A stretch of 64,000 nt of DNA from Terriglobales bacterium (GCA_035651655.1 DASRFG010000002.1:186001-250000); one strand, 5' to 3'. Shown: positions 26,990 to 38,791, counted from the stretch's first letter. Notes: generated from the sequence alone by a model not told the origin. Numbers and translations are program-made.

Positions 26990-28522
26990 TCACGATAACC
27001 GCCAATTACACCCTCCTTGCAACAAGCTTTCGGCTTCCGGAGGACCCCAACTCCCCGCCGGATAATTGGGGAATTTAGCCGGCGGCTGTCTCTGCCAGGC
27101 ACGCAGGATGGGAGTCACCAATGCCCACGCAGCCTCAACCCCTTCGCGGTCTGCAAACAGCGTGGGGTCACCCAGCATGCAATCCAGCAGCAGGCGTTCG
27201 TACGCGTCAGCCGTAGCCACTCCGAATGAGCTTGCGTAGCGAAAATCCATGGTGACCGGCCGAATATGGATCGCCGGACCCGGCACCTTGGCCGAAAATT
27301 TTAGCGAAATACCTTCGTCCGGCTGAATGCGAACGATCAACTGATTGGGAGTGATCTGGTCCAAAGGCGTGTGCTCGAACAGCATCAGCGGGGCTGACTT
27401 GAAGTGAATCGCTACTTCGGTGACCCGCTTGGGCATTCGCTTGCCGGCTCGGAGATAAAAAGGCACGCCCGCCCAGCGCCAGTTTTCCACGAAAAGTTTC
27501 AGGGCAACAAAAGTTTCGGTCGAGGAGTTGGGATTGACCCCGGGTTCTTCGCGATAACCCGGTACCTTCACGCCCTCCACCCATCCCGGGCCATATTGTC
27601 CGCGGACCACACAACCATCAACGTTGGGTCCCACCGGGACAATCGAGCGTAAAAGCTTGGCTTTTTCTGCCCGTATCGAATCAGCGGCAATGCTGGTTGG
27701 CGGCTCCATTCCGGTCAACGCCATTACCTGAAGGAGATGGTTCTGCACCATGTCCCGCAATTCGCCTGCTTCTTCAAAATATGCAGCCCGATTCTCCACT
27801 CCCACGGTCTCCGCCGCCGTGATCTGGATGTTATCAACGTATCGGCGGTTCCAGATCGGCTCAAAGATGCCATTGGCAAAACGAAACACCATGAGGTTCT
27901 GGACGGTCTCTTTACCAAGGTAATGATCAATTCGGTAGATCTGATCTTCGTCAAAAACCCGCGCGATCCTCTCGTTCAACTGCCTGGCGGAGTCCAGATC
28001 GTGTCCGAAAGGTTTTTCAATAATGATGCGAGTCCACCCTTGTGGAGTACGCGCCAGCTTGGCGGCATCGAGTTGCCTTACGATCTCCAGGATGGAACTG
28101 GGGGGGACGGCAAGATAGAAGAGCCGATTGCTGCCGGTGCCGCGCTCATGATCCACACGTTCCAACTCCTTCGCCAGCTCGCGGTAGTGGTCGGGTTGAT
28201 CAGTCTGGGCAGTCAGATACGATAGGCCTTCCGCAAAGCTCTCCCATGCCGACTCATCATGCGACGCTTCTTCATCGAATTCCTGAATGGCTTTCTTCAT
28301 CGCGGCACGAAACTGCTCGCTAGACATTTGGGTTCGGGAAACTCCGACGATCGAAAATCCAGCGGGCAGCAGGTGCTCCCGATAAAGGTTATAAAGAGCG
28401 GGCATCAGCTTGCGGCGCATGAGGTCTCCGGTGGCGCCGAAGATCACCATCGCGCACGGCTCGGGAGTTCGCTCCAGGCGTATCCCCGCGCGCAAAGGAT
28501 TTTCGAGGGTCGCTACGGCCAC
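26990..28522 (-). CDS. zwf: glucose-6-phosphate 1-dehydrogenase
   Basis: Zwf oxidises glucose-6-phosphate to 6-phosphogluconolactone with NADP, the entry to the oxidative pentose-phosphate pathway. The 510-aa protein has the nucleotide loop VIFGATGDLMRRKLMPALY (about 27-45), EKPFGHDLDSARQLN (about 169), the active-site RIDHYLGKETVQNLMVFRFAN (about 197-217), the His in that motif, and RAGKRMPKRVTEVAI (about 360). Length is standard. It follows tal-pgi by 37 bases and precedes opcA. Confidence 0.97.
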   Translation of the reverse strand: MAVATLENPLRAGIRLERTPEPCAMVIFGATGDLMRRKLMPALYNLYREHLLPAGFSIVGVSRTQMSSEQFRAAMKKAIQEFDEEASHDESAWESFAEGLSYLTAQTDQPDHYRELAKELERVDHERGTGSNRLFYLAVPPSSILEIVRQLDAAKLARTPQGWTRIIIEKPFGHDLDSARQLNERIARVFDEDQIYRIDHYLGKETVQNLMVFRFANGIFEPIWNRRYVDNIQITAAETVGVENRAAYFEEAGELRDMVQNHLLQVMALTGMEPPTSIAADSIRAEKAKLLRSIVPVGPNVDGCVVRGQYGPGWVEGVKVPGYREEPGVNPNSSTETFVALKLFVENWRWAGVPFYLRAGKRMPKRVTEVAIHFKSAPLMLFEHTPLDQITPNQLIVRIQPDEGISLKFSAKVPGPAIHIRPVTMDFRYASSFGVATADAYERLLLDCMLGDPTLFADREGVEAAWALVTPILRAWQRQPPAKFPNYPAGSWGPPEAESLLQGGCNWRLS

Positions 28523-28559
28523 GTTTACTCCTTAGTTCTTGCCTTTTCCGAAATTATTC

Positions 28560-31355
28560 TCATGCGACGGCAAGCGATCCCGCAGCCACTTCCTTCATTG
28601 AAGATGCCGTGACTACAAGGTTCTCCAGCCCGCTCTTTACCTTGTCTTCGAGTTGGATTCGGAGCACGCGACGCCCCCGCTGCTTTAACGCCTGGAAGTC
28701 CCCCAGCGCTTGCGCCCTAATCAGTTGGCCGAAGGTGTAGTTGGTTTCAGGAACTGCCAGATCGTCCGAAGGCTCATCGACTAATTGCAGGAACAAGCCA
28801 GTGTTCGGACCACCTTTATGAAGCTGTCCCGTCGAGTGGAGGAATCGCGGACCGTATCCGGCAGTGGTAGCCAGCCTCGACTTGCTGCGAATTATTGTCC
28901 GCAGCTGCGTTAATGCCGCGTCGGTCTCGGCACTCGGCCGCAGGTATGCCTGCAACGAAACGTAGTCATTGGGCCGTGCACTAGCCAGCCATCCCAGCAA
29001 CGCGCGGGAAAGCTCTTGTGCGTCCGATGCCGCAGTCGGTGCTGCCTCAGCTGAATCGGCGCTGCTGGTCTTCTTCGCGCTGAGTGCTTCCATCGCCTTC
29101 TTAGCCAGTTCTTTGGCCAACTGCACGTCGGGTTGATCAAAGGGATTGATGCCCAGAACTGAGCCTGCAGCCGCCACCGCGATCTCCCACCGGAAGAACT
29201 CCTGGCCAAGCTCGTATTTATCTTGCAAAAGAATGCGGACGATTGGATGCCCCGCGGTTTCGAGCGCGGCGGCGCGCCTTTCCAAGTCCTGGTCCTCACC
29301 CGGAACGTGCAAGAGCACGAAAAAGCGGTCTTCGCCATAAACAGATGGATCGGCCAAGGGCTCATCGGCAACTGGCACGATGCCTTTGCCGTGTTTCCCC
29401 GTGCTTTCCGCTATCAGCTGCTCCACCCACACGGGAAACGCAGCCAGCGACCGCGACGCAAGGAAAGTGACTTTGTCGCGTTTGGCCAGCGCCAGCTCAC
29501 CCAGGGCAGCACCCAAAGTTAAACCCGGACATTGCCTGGGGGACAAGCAGGAAACGCTGGCTTCGGACATCTTCCGGGCTTCATCCAGCAGGCGCTTCAC
29601 ATTCACTCCAATCAGCGCTGCTGGCACCAGACCGAATAAAGAGAGCGCCGCGTATCGTCCGCCCACCTCCGGCGAGCCCGGAAAAACGCGACGGAACCCG
29701 CGCTCCCTGGCAAGTTTTTCTAGCGGCGTACCCGGATCAGTAATGGCGACAAAATTCTTACCGGCTGCCCGGTCCTTCGCGCTCACCTGTTTCCAGAAGT
29801 AATAAAAAAAGGAGAGCATCTCGGTCGTGGTCCCCGACTTGCTGGACACCAGAAAAAGGGTGTGCTGCAGATCAATGCGCTTCTCTACTGCCCGGACCGC
29901 TTCCGGATGGGTGCTGTCGAGCACGACCAGTTCCGGATATCCGGTAGCGTTGCCAAAGGTGCGCTGGTAGACCTCGGGGGCCAGACTCGAGCCGCCCATG
30001 CCGAGCAATACAATGTATCTGTAGCCCGCGGACTTGATTTCTTGCGAAAACGACTCCAGGTCCTTCACGTGCTGCTGCATGGAGTCCGGCAACGTGAGCC
30101 AGCCCATACGGTCAGTGAGTTCGGGAACCGGCGTTGCCGACCAAAGTTTGTAGTCCTTATCCCAGAGTCGCCGATTGAAATTATCTTTCTCCCAAGCAGT
30201 GAGTCGCTGCTCCACTGCCGACTGCGCTGCGCCCAGGTTCATCGGCTGACGGTCAAGATTTGATGCCCGCAATTTTTTTCGTTTCTCGTCAAGGGTGTGC
30301 AGCAACTCCGTCATTGATTTGTCGAAAGCGGCGATGCCCTCAACTGATAATTCCTCGGCGATGGCGTCTAAGTTGACGCCCACTCTCTCCAGCTGCGCCA
30401 GTTGCGCTTCGGCCTCTTCGATGCCGGCGTCGAGGGTAGGCGCCGCACGTCCATGATCGCGGAATGCCTCCAGCGTTGCCGGCGGCAAGGTATTGACCGT
30501 ATGCGGTCCAATGAGTTCGTCGACGTACATCAAATCTGGGTAGGCAGGATTCTTTGTGCTGGTGCTGGCCCACAACGGCCGTTGCACTCGGGCGCCGCGC
30601 CGTTTGAATTCGTCGAAACCAGCGCTTAAGAAGATTTCCTTAAACCGCCGATACACGCGTTTGCAATTTGCAATGCCAATCTTTCCCAAGAGCGCTTTGG
30701 CTTCAGGCGTTCCGATCTTTTCCAACGCTGCGTCGACCTTGGTATCCACGCGGCTCACAAAAAACGACGCTACCGAAGCCACCTGCTGCGGTTTCGCAGT
30801 GCGCTTCAGCCCACGCAAATATGCCGCCGCCACGGCTTCGTAGTGGCGCAGCGAAAACATCAGAGTGATATTCACGTTAATCCCGCCTGCGATCAGTTCT
30901 TCGACTGCCGGCATGCCTTCCGGAGTGGCAGGGACCTTGATCATTACATTCGGACGATTCACCGCTTTCCAAAGTCGCCGGGCTTCTTTGATTGTCGCAT
31001 CAGTCTGGTGCGCCAAGGACGCCGGAACTTCCATGCTGACGTACCCATCTTCTCCGCCGGTCTGGTCGTAAATGGGCCGCAAGACATCCGCAGCCATCTG
31101 AATGTCTTCAATTTCGATGCGGTCGAAAAGCATTTCCGGCGTGGCGTTCGGATTTTCAGACAATGCGGCGCGCAAGCTTTCGTCGTAATCGGAACCGCCG
31201 CCGATCGCCTTGTCGAAGATAGTTGGGTTGCTGGTCATGCCGGTCAACCCATCATCCACCAGGCGTTTCAAATCACCGCTCGTGATCAGATTGCGGCGGA
31301 TGTAGTCGAGCCAAATGGACTGCCCGTACTTGTGCAACTCTTTTATTGAAGCCAT
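28560..31355 (-). CDS. bifunctional transaldolase / glucose-6-phosphate isomerase
   Basis: A 931-aa fusion. Residues 1 to about 365 are transaldolase: MTSNPTIFDKAIGGG, the Schiff-base lysine segment VMIKVPATPEGMPAVEELI, and VASVASFFVSRVDTKVD. Residues about 385-931 are phosphoglucose isomerase: LLGMGGSSLAPEVYQ, VSSKSGTTTEMLSFFYYF, AITDPGTPLEKLA and a C-terminal GYGPRFLHSTGQLHKGG. One chain thus links sedoheptulose-7-P/glyceraldehyde-3-P interconversion with fructose-6-P/glucose-6-P isomerisation, feeding zwf. Such Tal-Pgi fusions are known from several phyla. It lies between tkt and zwf with gaps below 40 bases. Confidence 0.96.
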   Translation of the reverse strand: MASIKELHKYGQSIWLDYIRRNLITSGDLKRLVDDGLTGMTSNPTIFDKAIGGGSDYDESLRAALSENPNATPEMLFDRIEIEDIQMAADVLRPIYDQTGGEDGYVSMEVPASLAHQTDATIKEARRLWKAVNRPNVMIKVPATPEGMPAVEELIAGGINVNITLMFSLRHYEAVAAAYLRGLKRTAKPQQVASVASFFVSRVDTKVDAALEKIGTPEAKALLGKIGIANCKRVYRRFKEIFLSAGFDEFKRRGARVQRPLWASTSTKNPAYPDLMYVDELIGPHTVNTLPPATLEAFRDHGRAAPTLDAGIEEAEAQLAQLERVGVNLDAIAEELSVEGIAAFDKSMTELLHTLDEKRKKLRASNLDRQPMNLGAAQSAVEQRLTAWEKDNFNRRLWDKDYKLWSATPVPELTDRMGWLTLPDSMQQHVKDLESFSQEIKSAGYRYIVLLGMGGSSLAPEVYQRTFGNATGYPELVVLDSTHPEAVRAVEKRIDLQHTLFLVSSKSGTTTEMLSFFYYFWKQVSAKDRAAGKNFVAITDPGTPLEKLARERGFRRVFPGSPEVGGRYAALSLFGLVPAALIGVNVKRLLDEARKMSEASVSCLSPRQCPGLTLGAALGELALAKRDKVTFLASRSLAAFPVWVEQLIAESTGKHGKGIVPVADEPLADPSVYGEDRFFVLLHVPGEDQDLERRAAALETAGHPIVRILLQDKYELGQEFFRWEIAVAAAGSVLGINPFDQPDVQLAKELAKKAMEALSAKKTSSADSAEAAPTAASDAQELSRALLGWLASARPNDYVSLQAYLRPSAETDAALTQLRTIIRSKSRLATTAGYGPRFLHSTGQLHKGGPNTGLFLQLVDEPSDDLAVPETNYTFGQLIRAQALGDFQALKQRGRRVLRIQLEDKVKSGLENLVVTASSMKEVAAGSLAVA

Positions 31356-31393
31356 GAATGCGCCCCTTACCAGATTAGTGAATCAGCCGGAGC

Positions 31394-33466
<2,073 letters not shown>

Positions 33467-33656
33467 CTTCCTCCACCTGAACGACGGATAGATCGGTTCA
33501 CATCAGCCACGGCCAGGCTCGACTTTGCATTGTAGTTTATGGGGGCTGGCGATTAACAGCTATTGGATGACAGCCCGCAGTGCGAAGAAGCTCAGTTTAT
33601 TGACCCCTATTTCGGAGAATTCCCGTGTTCTTGCCCAGAGCCTCTACAATAAGGTT

Positions 33657-34349
33657 GTGAAGCCCACGATCTTTGTGGTTGAGGACGACGCCGACATCGG
33701 ACGCCTGGTGCGCCATAATTTAGAAGCGGCTGGATTCGCGGTGCGCTGGTTTCCAAGCGCCGCCACCGTTCTAGCGGAGGCCGAAAAGCAACGGCCCGCG
33801 CTGTTGCTATTGGACATCATGGTGCCCGGGGGGGACGGCCTCGACCTCTGCCGCCGTATTCGGCAATCCGCCGCTCTCGCGCCTACTCCGGTAATCTTCC
33901 TGACGGCTAAAACCGGCGAGTCGGACCGCGTTCTCGGTCTCGAGTTGGGAGCGGACGACTATATTACTAAGCCGTTCAGCCCACGGGAGTTGGTCGCGCG
34001 CGTCAAAGCCGTACTTCGCCGCTTCGAGCATCCTTTGCAACCCGCAATGCTGCGGCTCAATGACATTGAAATTGACACCAGCGCCATGCTCCTGACGGTA
34101 CGCGGCAAGGGGGTCCCGGCAACCGCTACAGAGTTCAGGCTCCTGGAGTACCTGGCCACCCATTCGGGCCGCGTGTTCACACGTGACCAGCTGCTCGATG
34201 CGGTATGGCGCGACACGCACTACGTCACCCCGCGCTCGGTTGACGTTTATGTACGTCGCATACGCGAGAAGATCGAGCGCGATCCGGAAAACCCTCGTTT
34301 TCTGAAAACCGTACGTGGAGCCGGCTACCGCTTCGAGGTGCCCAAGTGA
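33657..34349 (+). CDS. PhoB/OmpR-family response regulator
   Basis: The 230-aa protein has a receiver domain with the acidic pair in FVVEDDADIGRLVRHNLE, the phospho-acceptor Asp in LLLLDIMVPGGDGLDL (about 50-56), the Thr/Lys switch residues (VIFLTAKTGE, DDYITKPFS), and a winged-helix domain (about 130-228) ending FLKTVRGAGYRFEVP. The frame runs upstream to 33525, but the first 44 residues are not receiver-like. The GTG at 33657 puts the protein start at VKPTIFVVEDD as in relatives. It is divergent from tkt and 19 bases before the kinase gene. Confidence 0.94.
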   Translation: MKPTIFVVEDDADIGRLVRHNLEAAGFAVRWFPSAATVLAEAEKQRPALLLLDIMVPGGDGLDLCRRIRQSAALAPTPVIFLTAKTGESDRVLGLELGADDYITKPFSPRELVARVKAVLRRFEHPLQPAMLRLNDIEIDTSAMLLTVRGKGVPATATEFRLLEYLATHSGRVFTRDQLLDAVWRDTHYVTPRSVDVYVRRIREKIERDPENPRFLKTVRGAGYRFEVPK

Positions 34350-34368
34350 AGAACTACTCGGGGGCGAT

Positions 34369-36111
34369 GTGAAGCGCCGCATCTTCTTCAAATTGCTCGG
34401 CGCCTTCCTCCTGGTGATTGCGGCGGCCACTTTGACCCTCGACTTCACTGTCCGCAAAGCATGGGAGAGTTCCCTTCAGCAACAACTTCAGATTACGCTA
34501 ACCCAGAAGACCAAGCTGTTCGCGGACGCAGTCGAACGCGAGCGTACCCGCCGTTCCCTTCAGCAGATCGCTGACGAAGTCTCGCAAGCGGCTGATGCCC
34601 GCGCCACGATCATCGATGCCAGTGGGCGCGTGCTCGCCGACACGAGTGCCGATCCATCCAAAATGGAGAACCACGCTGCGCGTCCCGAGTTCGTTGCGGC
34701 GCTGCACGGCCAAATCGGCAACTCGCAGCGGGTGAGCCGCACCCTAGGCATTCCTTTTTTGTATGTAGCCGTACCCGTTCGCGGAGGCGCGGTGCGACTG
34801 GCGTACCCCTGGGAATCAGTTCGCCCCAGAATTCGCCATATACATCTGACTTTGCTGCTGGCCTCAGTGCTGGGTGTGCTGATCGCGACCGTGCTGGCGG
34901 CGCTGATTGCCGCCGGGCTGGCACGCCGGTTACACAGGATTGTCGCTTTTGCAGAAAAGTTGGCGGCGGGTGACCTGACCGCACGCATTGACGAAGCTGG
35001 GTCGGATGAGATTGCCCATGTGGCGGATGCTCTCGATCGCACGGCAGCGCGCCTGCAAGAAAGCTTCGCCGCTCTGGAAACTGGGCGAAAGCAGCTCGAG
35101 ACACTGCTCAACAGCATGCAGGACGCGGTGCTGGCCGTCGGGCCCGATGGACGTGTCGCATGGGCGAACGGTGTTATGGAGCGTCTTGTGGGGCGCGTCC
35201 GAATAGGCTCGCTGATGGTGGAGACGGTGCGGGACCCCGATTTTCTTCGGGCTGTGGATGAAGTCCTGCGCACTCGTGAGGTCCGCCGCTCACGGGCTAT
35301 TGCCGTGGTCCCCGGACGAATCTTTGATGTAGCGGCCGCCCCTATGTCCGGGGGTGGCGCCGTGGCGGTGCTCCACGACTTGAGTGAAGTAGAGCGCGTG
35401 GAGAAGACACGACGCGACTTCATCGCCAATGTCTCCCACGAACTACGGACTCCGCTCACCTCGATCCAGGGTTACACGGAGACCCTGCTTGATTCCGGGA
35501 CAAACGGCAGCACTCGCGAATTTCTTGAAATCATCCGCAAAAACGCTTCCCGCATGGCTCGTTTAACGGAGGACCTGCTGACCTTGGCACGGGTTGAATC
35601 TGGAGAGACCGAATTCGCACTGCAGCCGCAACCCGCGGCCGAACTTCTGCGCGAGGCTGCAGAAAGTTTTCAAGAGGCGGCAAAATCCGCCGGAGTACAG
35701 ATCGAGATTCAGCAATCCACGCAGACCATGGTGATGGCCGATGTGGATGCCATCCAGCAGGTGCTCGGTAACTTGATTGATAACGCCGTGAAATACGCCG
35801 GCTCGGGTGGGCAAATCGAGTTGGGGGCCCAGGATGGAAACGGGGCAGTTAAGTTCTATGTGCGCGACTTCGGCCGCGGAATCTCTTCCGAACATCTGCC
35901 ACGTCTTTTTGAACGTTTCTATCGGGTGGACAAGGCCCGCTCGCGCGAGTCTGGGGGGACCGGTCTCGGCCTGGCTATCGCCAAACACATTGTGATGGCA
36001 CACGGCGGCAGCATCCGCGTGGAAAGCACCCTGAACCATGGCTCGACATTTATCTTTACGCTGCCAGTAGCTACTGTCAGCGCCGAAATTCAGCTTCGCA
36101 CCTCATCCTGA
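34369..36111 (+). CDS. PhoR-like sensor histidine kinase
   Basis: The 580-aa protein (GTG at 34369 after a GGGGG-rich ribosome site; the frame opens earlier inside the regulator gene) has two membrane helices (about 6-28 and 160-185) around a periplasmic sensor. A HAMP linker (about 186-240), a PAS domain (about 250-345), the HisKA box FIANVSHELRTPLTSIQGY with its phospho-His, and a HATPase domain (NLIDNAVKYAG, DFGRGISSEHLPRLFERFYR, GGTGLGLAIAKHIV) follow. It is the cognate kinase of the preceding regulator. The architecture resembles PhoR, but with no pst/phoU genes nearby, the signal is not established. Confidence 0.94.
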   Translation: MKRRIFFKLLGAFLLVIAAATLTLDFTVRKAWESSLQQQLQITLTQKTKLFADAVERERTRRSLQQIADEVSQAADARATIIDASGRVLADTSADPSKMENHAARPEFVAALHGQIGNSQRVSRTLGIPFLYVAVPVRGGAVRLAYPWESVRPRIRHIHLTLLLASVLGVLIATVLAALIAAGLARRLHRIVAFAEKLAAGDLTARIDEAGSDEIAHVADALDRTAARLQESFAALETGRKQLETLLNSMQDAVLAVGPDGRVAWANGVMERLVGRVRIGSLMVETVRDPDFLRAVDEVLRTREVRRSRAIAVVPGRIFDVAAAPMSGGGAVAVLHDLSEVERVEKTRRDFIANVSHELRTPLTSIQGYTETLLDSGTNGSTREFLEIIRKNASRMARLTEDLLTLARVESGETEFALQPQPAAELLREAAESFQEAAKSAGVQIEIQQSTQTMVMADVDAIQQVLGNLIDNAVKYAGSGGQIELGAQDGNGAVKFYVRDFGRGISSEHLPRLFERFYRVDKARSRESGGTGLGLAIAKHIVMAHGGSIRVESTLNHGSTFIFTLPVATVSAEIQLRTSS

Positions 36112-36132
36112 ATTTATGTGGAGCAGCGGCGG

Positions 36133-36762
36133 CTATTGGCCGTAGGTGATGACCGGCGCCTGTCGCAGATAAAAATCGTTGGTCAATTGCTGGCTAAGAA
36201 ATTCAACCAGGTCAGCACGCGAGATCTTGCTGGCCTTGAAATTCTTCAGGTCGGTGATCATCAGGTACTGGCCGGTAGCCTTTCCGCCCGTAATTTTGGC
36301 AGGGCGAACAATCACCCAGTCCAAATCCGTGCCGCTTACCAATTCTTCCTGGCGGTCCCGGTCCTCATATACTTTCCTCAGAAACAGCGGCTGCACAATG
36401 CGATCGCGCCAGAATCCGCAGTGACCCCGGCTGTCGCCCGCGCCGCAGACGGAAACACAAATCAGGCGTCGCACCCGATGTTTCTGCATTGCCCGCACCA
36501 CGTTGGCCGTGCTTTCCCACAAGAAGGTCGTCGTCTTCCGCCTCGGTTTCAACCAGCAGATCACGGCATCCTGCCCAGTCATCGCCGGGGTGAGCAAGGC
36601 CGCATTGCGGACATCGCCTTCAACTTTGCGAAAGCGTTTTGTGCGTCGTCCAAACCAGCCCACTTTGCGCTCTAACACCGTGACCTGGTGACCCGCGGCA
36701 AGGGCTTCCTCCCGCAGAAGACGCCGCTCCCGTCGCGCAGATGCAATGATTAGAACCTTCAT
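36133..36762 (-). CDS. NAD(P)-binding SDR-like protein with an altered glycine loop
   Basis: The 209-aa protein follows the atypical SDR / NAD(P)H-binding pattern: MKVLIIAS..., EEALAAGHQVTVLER, EGDVRNAALLTPAMTGQDAVI, VRRLICVSVCGAGDS and DLDWVIVRPAKITGG, ending in a hydrophilic DLVEFLSQQLTNDFYLRQAPVITYG tail. The usual GATGxxG dinucleotide loop after the first strand is replaced by ASARRERR, so cofactor binding is doubtful. It is convergent with the histidine kinase (21 bases). The role is unknown; relatives are oxidoreductases or regulators. Confidence 0.85.
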   Translation of the reverse strand: MKVLIIASARRERRLLREEALAAGHQVTVLERKVGWFGRRTKRFRKVEGDVRNAALLTPAMTGQDAVICWLKPRRKTTTFLWESTANVVRAMQKHRVRRLICVSVCGAGDSRGHCGFWRDRIVQPLFLRKVYEDRDRQEELVSGTDLDWVIVRPAKITGGKATGQYLMITDLKNFKASKISRADLVEFLSQQLTNDFYLRQAPVITYGQ

Positions 36763-37092
36763 GTCCCTGGGATAATGTTATGCCCGGGTCCGGCGGAACC
36801 ATAGGTCACGGCAGTAGCACGCGCACTGTGCTTTCGTGCTACGCCTTGATGGGAAAAAGGAGTAGGCGGATGTGAGCGGCGGCGGAGGAGCAGGCGACGG
36901 GAGAGATGGAATCGCCGTGAACGGCAAGGCACCCCGCAGATTGTTCGCTCAGCGCCTAAACCGAAAATTCGTGAGACTGGATTATGGCTGCCGTTTAACG
37001 CTGAGCTCGCTGTCGACAACGAGGACTGCATTGTTGGTATCCGGATTCGGGTTGGCCAAGGCGGCGTTCACCAGCAAGGGGCCGGCAGATCT
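36763..37092. other. 330-base intergenic region with a perfect inverted repeat
   Basis: No coding frame is convincing on either strand. GTAGCAC (36814-36820) and GTGCTAC (36836-36842) form a perfect 7-bp stem. The loop contains a second GTGCT, so two alternative pairings compete. It lies upstream of the minus-strand SDR-like gene and downstream of the DUF2339 gene, so it could be a terminator, an attenuator or a binding site. Confidence 0.4.
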
Positions 37093-38472
37093 TTACCGCA
37101 GTCGGGAAGTTGGGTCTTTTCCGATTTTGGAAACTAAGGAGAAGCCGTGTCGCTGGTACGCAAATGATATGACGAGTAAGAGAGCTCCCAATCCGATAAA
37201 GCTGATGGTCCGGTATCCTAGGCCAAGTCTCCAAATGTCATACACGAATGCTTTTACGATTGCTACGCACATGAGCAGCAGTGCGCCCCAGCGAAGCCAG
37301 GACAAATCTTGCCAAAAGCCGATTGCCATTACGAATGCTGCAGTCAAGAACCAGCCCAAAGAGAGCCACTGAACCTCTACAAGAAGAGCGACGGCGATGG
37401 CCACGAAACTGATACCCAAACCACCGTAGACAGGCATTAAGCTGGTTGCGCCGAAACTTGCACTGTGCTGCGCCTTCCACGCAAACCTAAAATACAGGGC
37501 GGACAGGCCGAGCGCTGCTAAGGCTAGCGCGCCACGACTCAGGTGATGCAGCAATAGGTACAACCCGATAAAGTAAAGCGCGGGATTCGCCACCCCTAAC
37601 ACCGGCCGAATCCATAGTGCACCGCGAGAAGCCGCAGGGCGAATCCACGTAGTCCCGACACAGAACAGGACGAAGAACACTGTAGCTGCAGTTATAGTCA
37701 AAACTAATTCAGCCTGCCTGTAACGCTCGAAATACCAAACCATGTACAGCAGCACGGTTCCCAGGAAACTAACCGCAAGCAGCTTCGACCAGCCCCGCAG
37801 CAGCGTGACCGTTACTGTGGCGCAGTCCAGAATAGCGAGGTATAAGAATAGATGTCCCTCGCGGGACGGGATTGAGATCAGTAAAGGCGTCGTGAAAGCG
37901 CCGATGAGAGCCAATGTGGCCAGTATCTCTGCGTATTCCCGAAACGCCAGAACACCAGTCAAAACCGTGAGCGCTACCAATCCCAAAAAGGTTTTAGGAC
38001 CGGAGAGCACTTGGTAGAGTTGGAATCCCGCCCATAAAGACAGGTAGATCACACCGATGCCAATCGCCTTGATAGACAGTGAGAGCACGCGGTAACCGCG
38101 TGCCCGGAACCACTCACTGATCAGGATGACGCCGATACCTGCGCAGACTCCAAGCCAAACTCGCGCGCCTGCCGAGATCCACTCACTCACAAATGCGTAA
38201 CGCAGCAAATAGGAAACGCCGACTAGGATGGCTACCACGCCGACTCTGTTCAGCCACTGTGATCCGATGTGCGATTCTAGCGAACCGCCCCGCGATACCG
38301 ACGAGTTCGGGCCTGGAACGTGAGCCGGTTCACGTAGGGGTGTCTCCGTTGTGTGGGCGAGTTCGTTTTCAAATTGCCGCTCCAGTCGCTGCATCCGTAC
38401 GGTCAAGTCGCGCACTGCACGGACGAGTTCTTCGAACCTTGCACCATTGTCTCTCTGGGGCTTGTCTGCCAA
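37093..38472 (-). CDS. DUF2339 multi-pass membrane protein
   Basis: The 459-aa protein begins with a soluble coiled-coil-like stretch (VRDLTVRMQRLERQFENEL), then SHIGSQWLNRVGVVAILVGVSYLLRYAF, the family hallmark near residue 67-95, followed by about twelve membrane helices. This is the layout of DUF2339 predicted membrane proteins. Family members often run to 600-1000 residues, so this is a short version. The function is unknown. It is the last host gene before the tRNA-Glu integration site. Confidence 0.88.
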   Translation of the reverse strand: MADKPQRDNGARFEELVRAVRDLTVRMQRLERQFENELAHTTETPLREPAHVPGPNSSVSRGGSLESHIGSQWLNRVGVVAILVGVSYLLRYAFVSEWISAGARVWLGVCAGIGVILISEWFRARGYRVLSLSIKAIGIGVIYLSLWAGFQLYQVLSGPKTFLGLVALTVLTGVLAFREYAEILATLALIGAFTTPLLISIPSREGHLFLYLAILDCATVTVTLLRGWSKLLAVSFLGTVLLYMVWYFERYRQAELVLTITAATVFFVLFCVGTTWIRPAASRGALWIRPVLGVANPALYFIGLYLLLHHLSRGALALAALGLSALYFRFAWKAQHSASFGATSLMPVYGGLGISFVAIAVALLVEVQWLSLGWFLTAAFVMAIGFWQDLSWLRWGALLLMCVAIVKAFVYDIWRLGLGYRTISFIGLGALLLVISFAYQRHGFSLVSKIGKDPTSRLR

Positions 38473-38620
38473 GCACGCCTCGTCCCACTGCTATTCACGT
38501 GAATGTGATGCAAACACATTATGCTCCAGTTTCGATGAAGGCCGCATTACTCGCGAGAACTCCGGATGATACCGACGATGAGTCCGACCGCGAGCACGGC
38601 CTGATTACATTTGGGCGGCG

Positions 38621-38642
38621 ACTGTGCCCCAAACTGTGCCCC
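38621..38642 (+). repeat. pair of ACTGTGCCCC repeats outside the left attachment site
   Basis: ACTGTGCCCC occurs at 38621-38630 and 38633-38642, a 12-base period. The last copy ends 101 bases before the left 49-bp core. This mirrors the right end of the element, where two TGTCACCCC copies with a 12-base period end 91 bases before the core. It may be the remaining arm-site pair of an older element integrated at the same tRNA. Confidence 0.45.
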
Positions 38643-38742
38643 ATACCTCGCGCCATTGTGCTCCACCAGGTGACACGATGTGGCGTGAGCCATTTTTCGA
38701 TGCGGGGGAATTGCAAGAAGTAGCAGGTGATGACAGGAGAGG

Positions 38743-38791
38743 GTTGGTAGCGCTACCGGGAATCGAACCCGGGTTTGAAGATTGAGAATCT
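38743..38791. repeat. attachment site (left copy), 49-bp remnant of tRNA-Glu 3' part
   Basis: Identical to 44709-44757. It covers the anticodon loop, anticodon 3' strand, variable loop, T arm, acceptor 3' strand and CCA of tRNA-Glu; sequence diverges right after GAGAATCT, so the 5' half of a tRNA is absent and this copy is not a functional gene. It marks the far end of the element. Confidence 0.92.
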
